Shown here piece after piece: positions 62,146 through 64,000 of a stretch of 64,000 nt of DNA (its first letter is position 1; each line of letters starts with the position of its first letter). The notes beneath the pieces are model-generated. The model saw nothing but the letters and a program-made list of their open reading frames with translations. It had not been told where the DNA came from and did not search any database. This DNA comes from Frateuria_A sp035943815 (GTDB lineage Bacteria; Pseudomonadota; Gammaproteobacteria; Xanthomonadales; Rhodanobacteraceae). The position numbers were made by a program, and so were the translations under genes. The stretch covers positions 62,001 to 126,000 of the forward strand of contig NZ_DASZBU010000001.1 in the NCBI RefSeq assembly GCF_035943815.1, given 5' to 3'.

Positions 62146-64000
62146 TTAGCCCACGCTGGCCGCCACTGCGGCGAACAGCTGCGGGAAGCGCGCGCGGATC
62201 GCGTTGCGGATGCCGGGCAGGTCCAGGCCCGCCATCGAGAGCACTTCCTCGCGGCTACCGTGCTCCAGATAGACGTCCGGAAGGCCCAGATGCAGGATCG
62301 GCTTGACGAGGCCGTGCGCGGCCAGGCATTCGGCTACGCCGGAGCCGGCGCCGCCGGCCACCGCGTTGTCCTCCAGCGAGACGAAGGCATCGTGCGTCCT
62401 GGCCAGCTCCAGGATCATCGCCTCGTCCAGCGGTTTGACGAAGCGCATGTTGACCAGCGTGGCGTCCAGTTCCGCCGCCACCACCGAGGCGGGGGCCAGC
62501 ATCGCGCCGAAGGAGAGGATCGCCAGGCCGTGCCCGCGCCGGCGCAGCTCGGCCTTGCCGATCGGCAGGGTGTCCAGCTCCTTGCGCACGGCTGCGCCCG
62601 GGCCGGTGCCGCGCGGGTAGCGGATGGCTGCGGGGCCTTCGTATTCGAAGCCGGTGCTCAGCATCGTCCGGCACTCGTTTTCGTCGGCCGGCGCCATGAT
62701 CAGCATGTTCGGCAGGCAGCGCAGGAACGACAGGTCGAAGCTGCCCGAGTGAGTGGCGCCGTCCGGGCCGACCACGCCGGCGCGGTCGATGGCGAAGGTG
62801 ACGTCCAGGTTCTGCAGCGCCACGTCGTGGATCGCCTGGTCGTAGGCGCGCTGCAGGAAGGTCGAGTAGATCGCAACCACCGGCTTGGCGCCTTCGCAGG
62901 CCATGCCGGCGGCCAGCGTCACCGCGTGCTGCTCGGCGATCGCCACGTCGAAATAGCGCTTGGGGTATTCCTTGGAGAAACGCACCAGGCCCGAGCCTTC
63001 GCGCATCGCCGGCGTGATGCCGAGCAGGCGCTCGTCGGCTGCGGCCATGTCGCAAAGCCAGTCGCCGAAGATGTCGGTGTAGGTCGGCTTGGCCGGTGCT
63101 CCCTTCTTCACCACGCCGGCGACCGGGTCGAACGGGCCGACGGCGTGATACTCGATCTGTTCCTGTTCGGCCGGAGCGTAGCCCTTGCCCTTGGTGGTGA
63201 CCACGTGCAGGAGCTGCGGGCCGGGCAGATTCTTGACCGTGCGCAGAGCGCGCAGCAGGGCCGGGATGTCGTGGCCGTCGATCGGGCCGGTGTAGTGGAA
63301 GCCCAGTTCCTCGAACAGCGTCGAAGGCAGGAACATGCCCTTGGCGTGCTCCTCCCAGTTCTTGAAGAAGCGGCCGAACAGCGACTGCCGCGGAATCGCC
63401 TTCTTGGCCCGCTCGCGCACGGCGTTGAGGCGGCGGCTGGCCATCGCGCGGGCCATCATCTTGGTCATCGCGCCGACGTTCTCGCTGATCGACATGCCGT
63501 TGTCGTTGAGCACGACCAGCATGTTGGGCTCGACGTCGCCACCGTGGTTGAGCGCCTCGAAGGCCATGCCGGCGGTCATCGCGCCGTCGCCGATCACGGC
63601 GACGAACTTGCGGTCGTCGCCGCGCCGCTGCGCGGCAATGGCCATGCCCAGCGCGGCCGAGATCGAGGTGGAGGAGTGGCCCACGCCGAAAGTGTCGTAT
63701 GCGCTCTCCTCGCGGCGCGGGAACGGCGCGAGGCCATCCTTTTTCTTGATCGTGGTGATGCGGTCGCGCCGCCCGGTGAGGATCTTGTGCGGGTAGCACT
63801 GGTGGCCCACGTCCCACACCAGGCGGTCGCGCGGCGTGTCGAACACGTGGTGCAGCGCCACGGTCAGTTCGACCACGCCCAGGCCCGCGCCGAAATGGCC
63901 GCCGGAGCTGGCGACCGATTCGATCAGGTACTGGCGCAGTTCGGCCGCCACGGCGGGCAGCTCGGCGTCGGGCACGCGGCGCAGGTCGTCCGGCGTCTCG
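62146..64000 (-). CDS. dxs: 1-deoxy-D-xylulose-5-phosphate synthase Dxs, start outside window
   Basis: About 617 residues are visible; the first roughly 20 lie beyond the right edge, as the frame is open to base 64000. A GTG at 63975 is not the likely start, because conserved N-terminal residues continue upstream of it. TPP-dependent first enzyme of the non-mevalonate isoprenoid pathway. VGHQCYPHKILTGRRD, the TPP motif GDGAMTAGMAFEALNHGG with NDNGMSISENVGA, and a C-terminal transketolase domain are present. It supplies IPP for ispB and undecaprenyl synthesis. Confidence 0.96.
   Translation of the reverse strand, partial: ETPDDLRRVPDAELPAVAAELRQYLIESVASSGGHFGAGLGVVELTVALHHVFDTPRDRLVWDVGHQCYPHKILTGRRDRITTIKKKDGLAPFPRREESAYDTFGVGHSSTSISAALGMAIAAQRRGDDRKFVAVIGDGAMTAGMAFEALNHGGDVEPNMLVVLNDNGMSISENVGAMTKMMARAMASRRLNAVRERAKKAIPRQSLFGRFFKNWEEHAKGMFLPSTLFEELGFHYTGPIDGHDIPALLRALRTVKNLPGPQLLHVVTTKGKGYAPAEQEQIEYHAVGPFDPVAGVVKKGAPAKPTYTDIFGDWLCDMAAADERLLGITPAMREGSGLVRFSKEYPKRYFDVAIAEQHAVTLAAGMACEGAKPVVAIYSTFLQRAYDQAIHDVALQNLDVTFAIDRAGVVGPDGATHSGSFDLSFLRCLPNMLIMAPADENECRTMLSTGFEYEGPAAIRYPRGTGPGAAVRKELDTLPIGKAELRRRGHGLAILSFGAMLAPASVVAAELDATLVNMRFVKPLDEAMILELARTHDAFVSLEDNAVAGGAGSGVAECLAAHGLVKPILHLGLPDVYLEHGSREEVLSMAGLDLPGIRNAIRARFPQLFAAVAASVG

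Overview
The window is GC-rich, gene-dense chromosomal DNA from a gammaproteobacterium. Gene content and order point to the Xanthomonadales, and more loosely to the Rhodanobacteraceae (Dyella/Rhodanobacter/Frateuria type). The main clues are the dcw order ftsI-murE-murF-mraY-ftsW-murG-murC-ddl-ftsQ-ftsA-ftsZ-lpxC followed by a divergent DUF721/DciA gene, an M23 peptidase and secA, and an HPr kinase (HprK) beside rapZ and an incomplete PTS. The genus is inference only. No phage, integrase, insertion sequence, CRISPR array, rRNA or tRNA was seen; this is core chromosome.

Layout. 1-12391 (+) is the division and cell wall (dcw) cluster, tightly packed with many ATGA/GTGA stop-start overlaps, from the 3' end of ftsI to ftsZ. 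12392-18355 holds lpxC, a divergent pair (dciA on -, LytM/M23 peptidase on +) and secA. 18477-25499 (-) is the outer-membrane and housekeeping block lptD-surA-pdxA-rsmA-apaG-apaH. 25594-27679 (-) is a small three-gene unit: a BtuM-like membrane protein, a PduO-type cobalamin adenosyltransferase and a class II histone-deacetylase-like hydrolase. 27788-31075 (+) carries two ubiquinone hydroxylases and a secreted dienelactone-hydrolase-like protein, facing ispB (-), which makes the ubiquinone side chain. 32357-36384 (+) has an MFS carrier, a DedA-rhodanese fusion, ssb and a pirin.

36569-46597 (-) is a long envelope and regulation block. kdsD-kdsC-lptC-lptA-lptB-rpoN-hpf make Kdo, export LPS and encode sigma-54 and a ribosome hibernation factor. 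A strong minus-strand terminator then separates them from hprK-rapZ-EIIA(Man)-HPr-EI, a PTS with no sugar permease here, so probably regulatory. 46751-48325 (+) is ibaG-murA. 48367-50932 (-) is purM-purN-DUF3108. 51066-53993 (+) is DUF2066, a PerM/AI-2E-type membrane protein and hda. 53994-54893 has one intact small KGG-repeat stress-protein gene and a second that looks broken by three single-base losses. 54894-64000 holds suhB / trmJ (divergent), a membrane-anchored unknown, oxyR with a likely autoregulatory site, an M1 aminopeptidase, prmC and the start-truncated dxs.

No completely new system is evident. The best leads are the BtuM-PduO-HDAC unit; several inverted repeats placed exactly at stop or start codons (ibaG-murA, kdsD-kdsC, purM-purN); the OxyR box just downstream of its own -10; the decayed KGG paralog; and the terminator that uncouples rpoN-hpf from the HprK/PTS genes.
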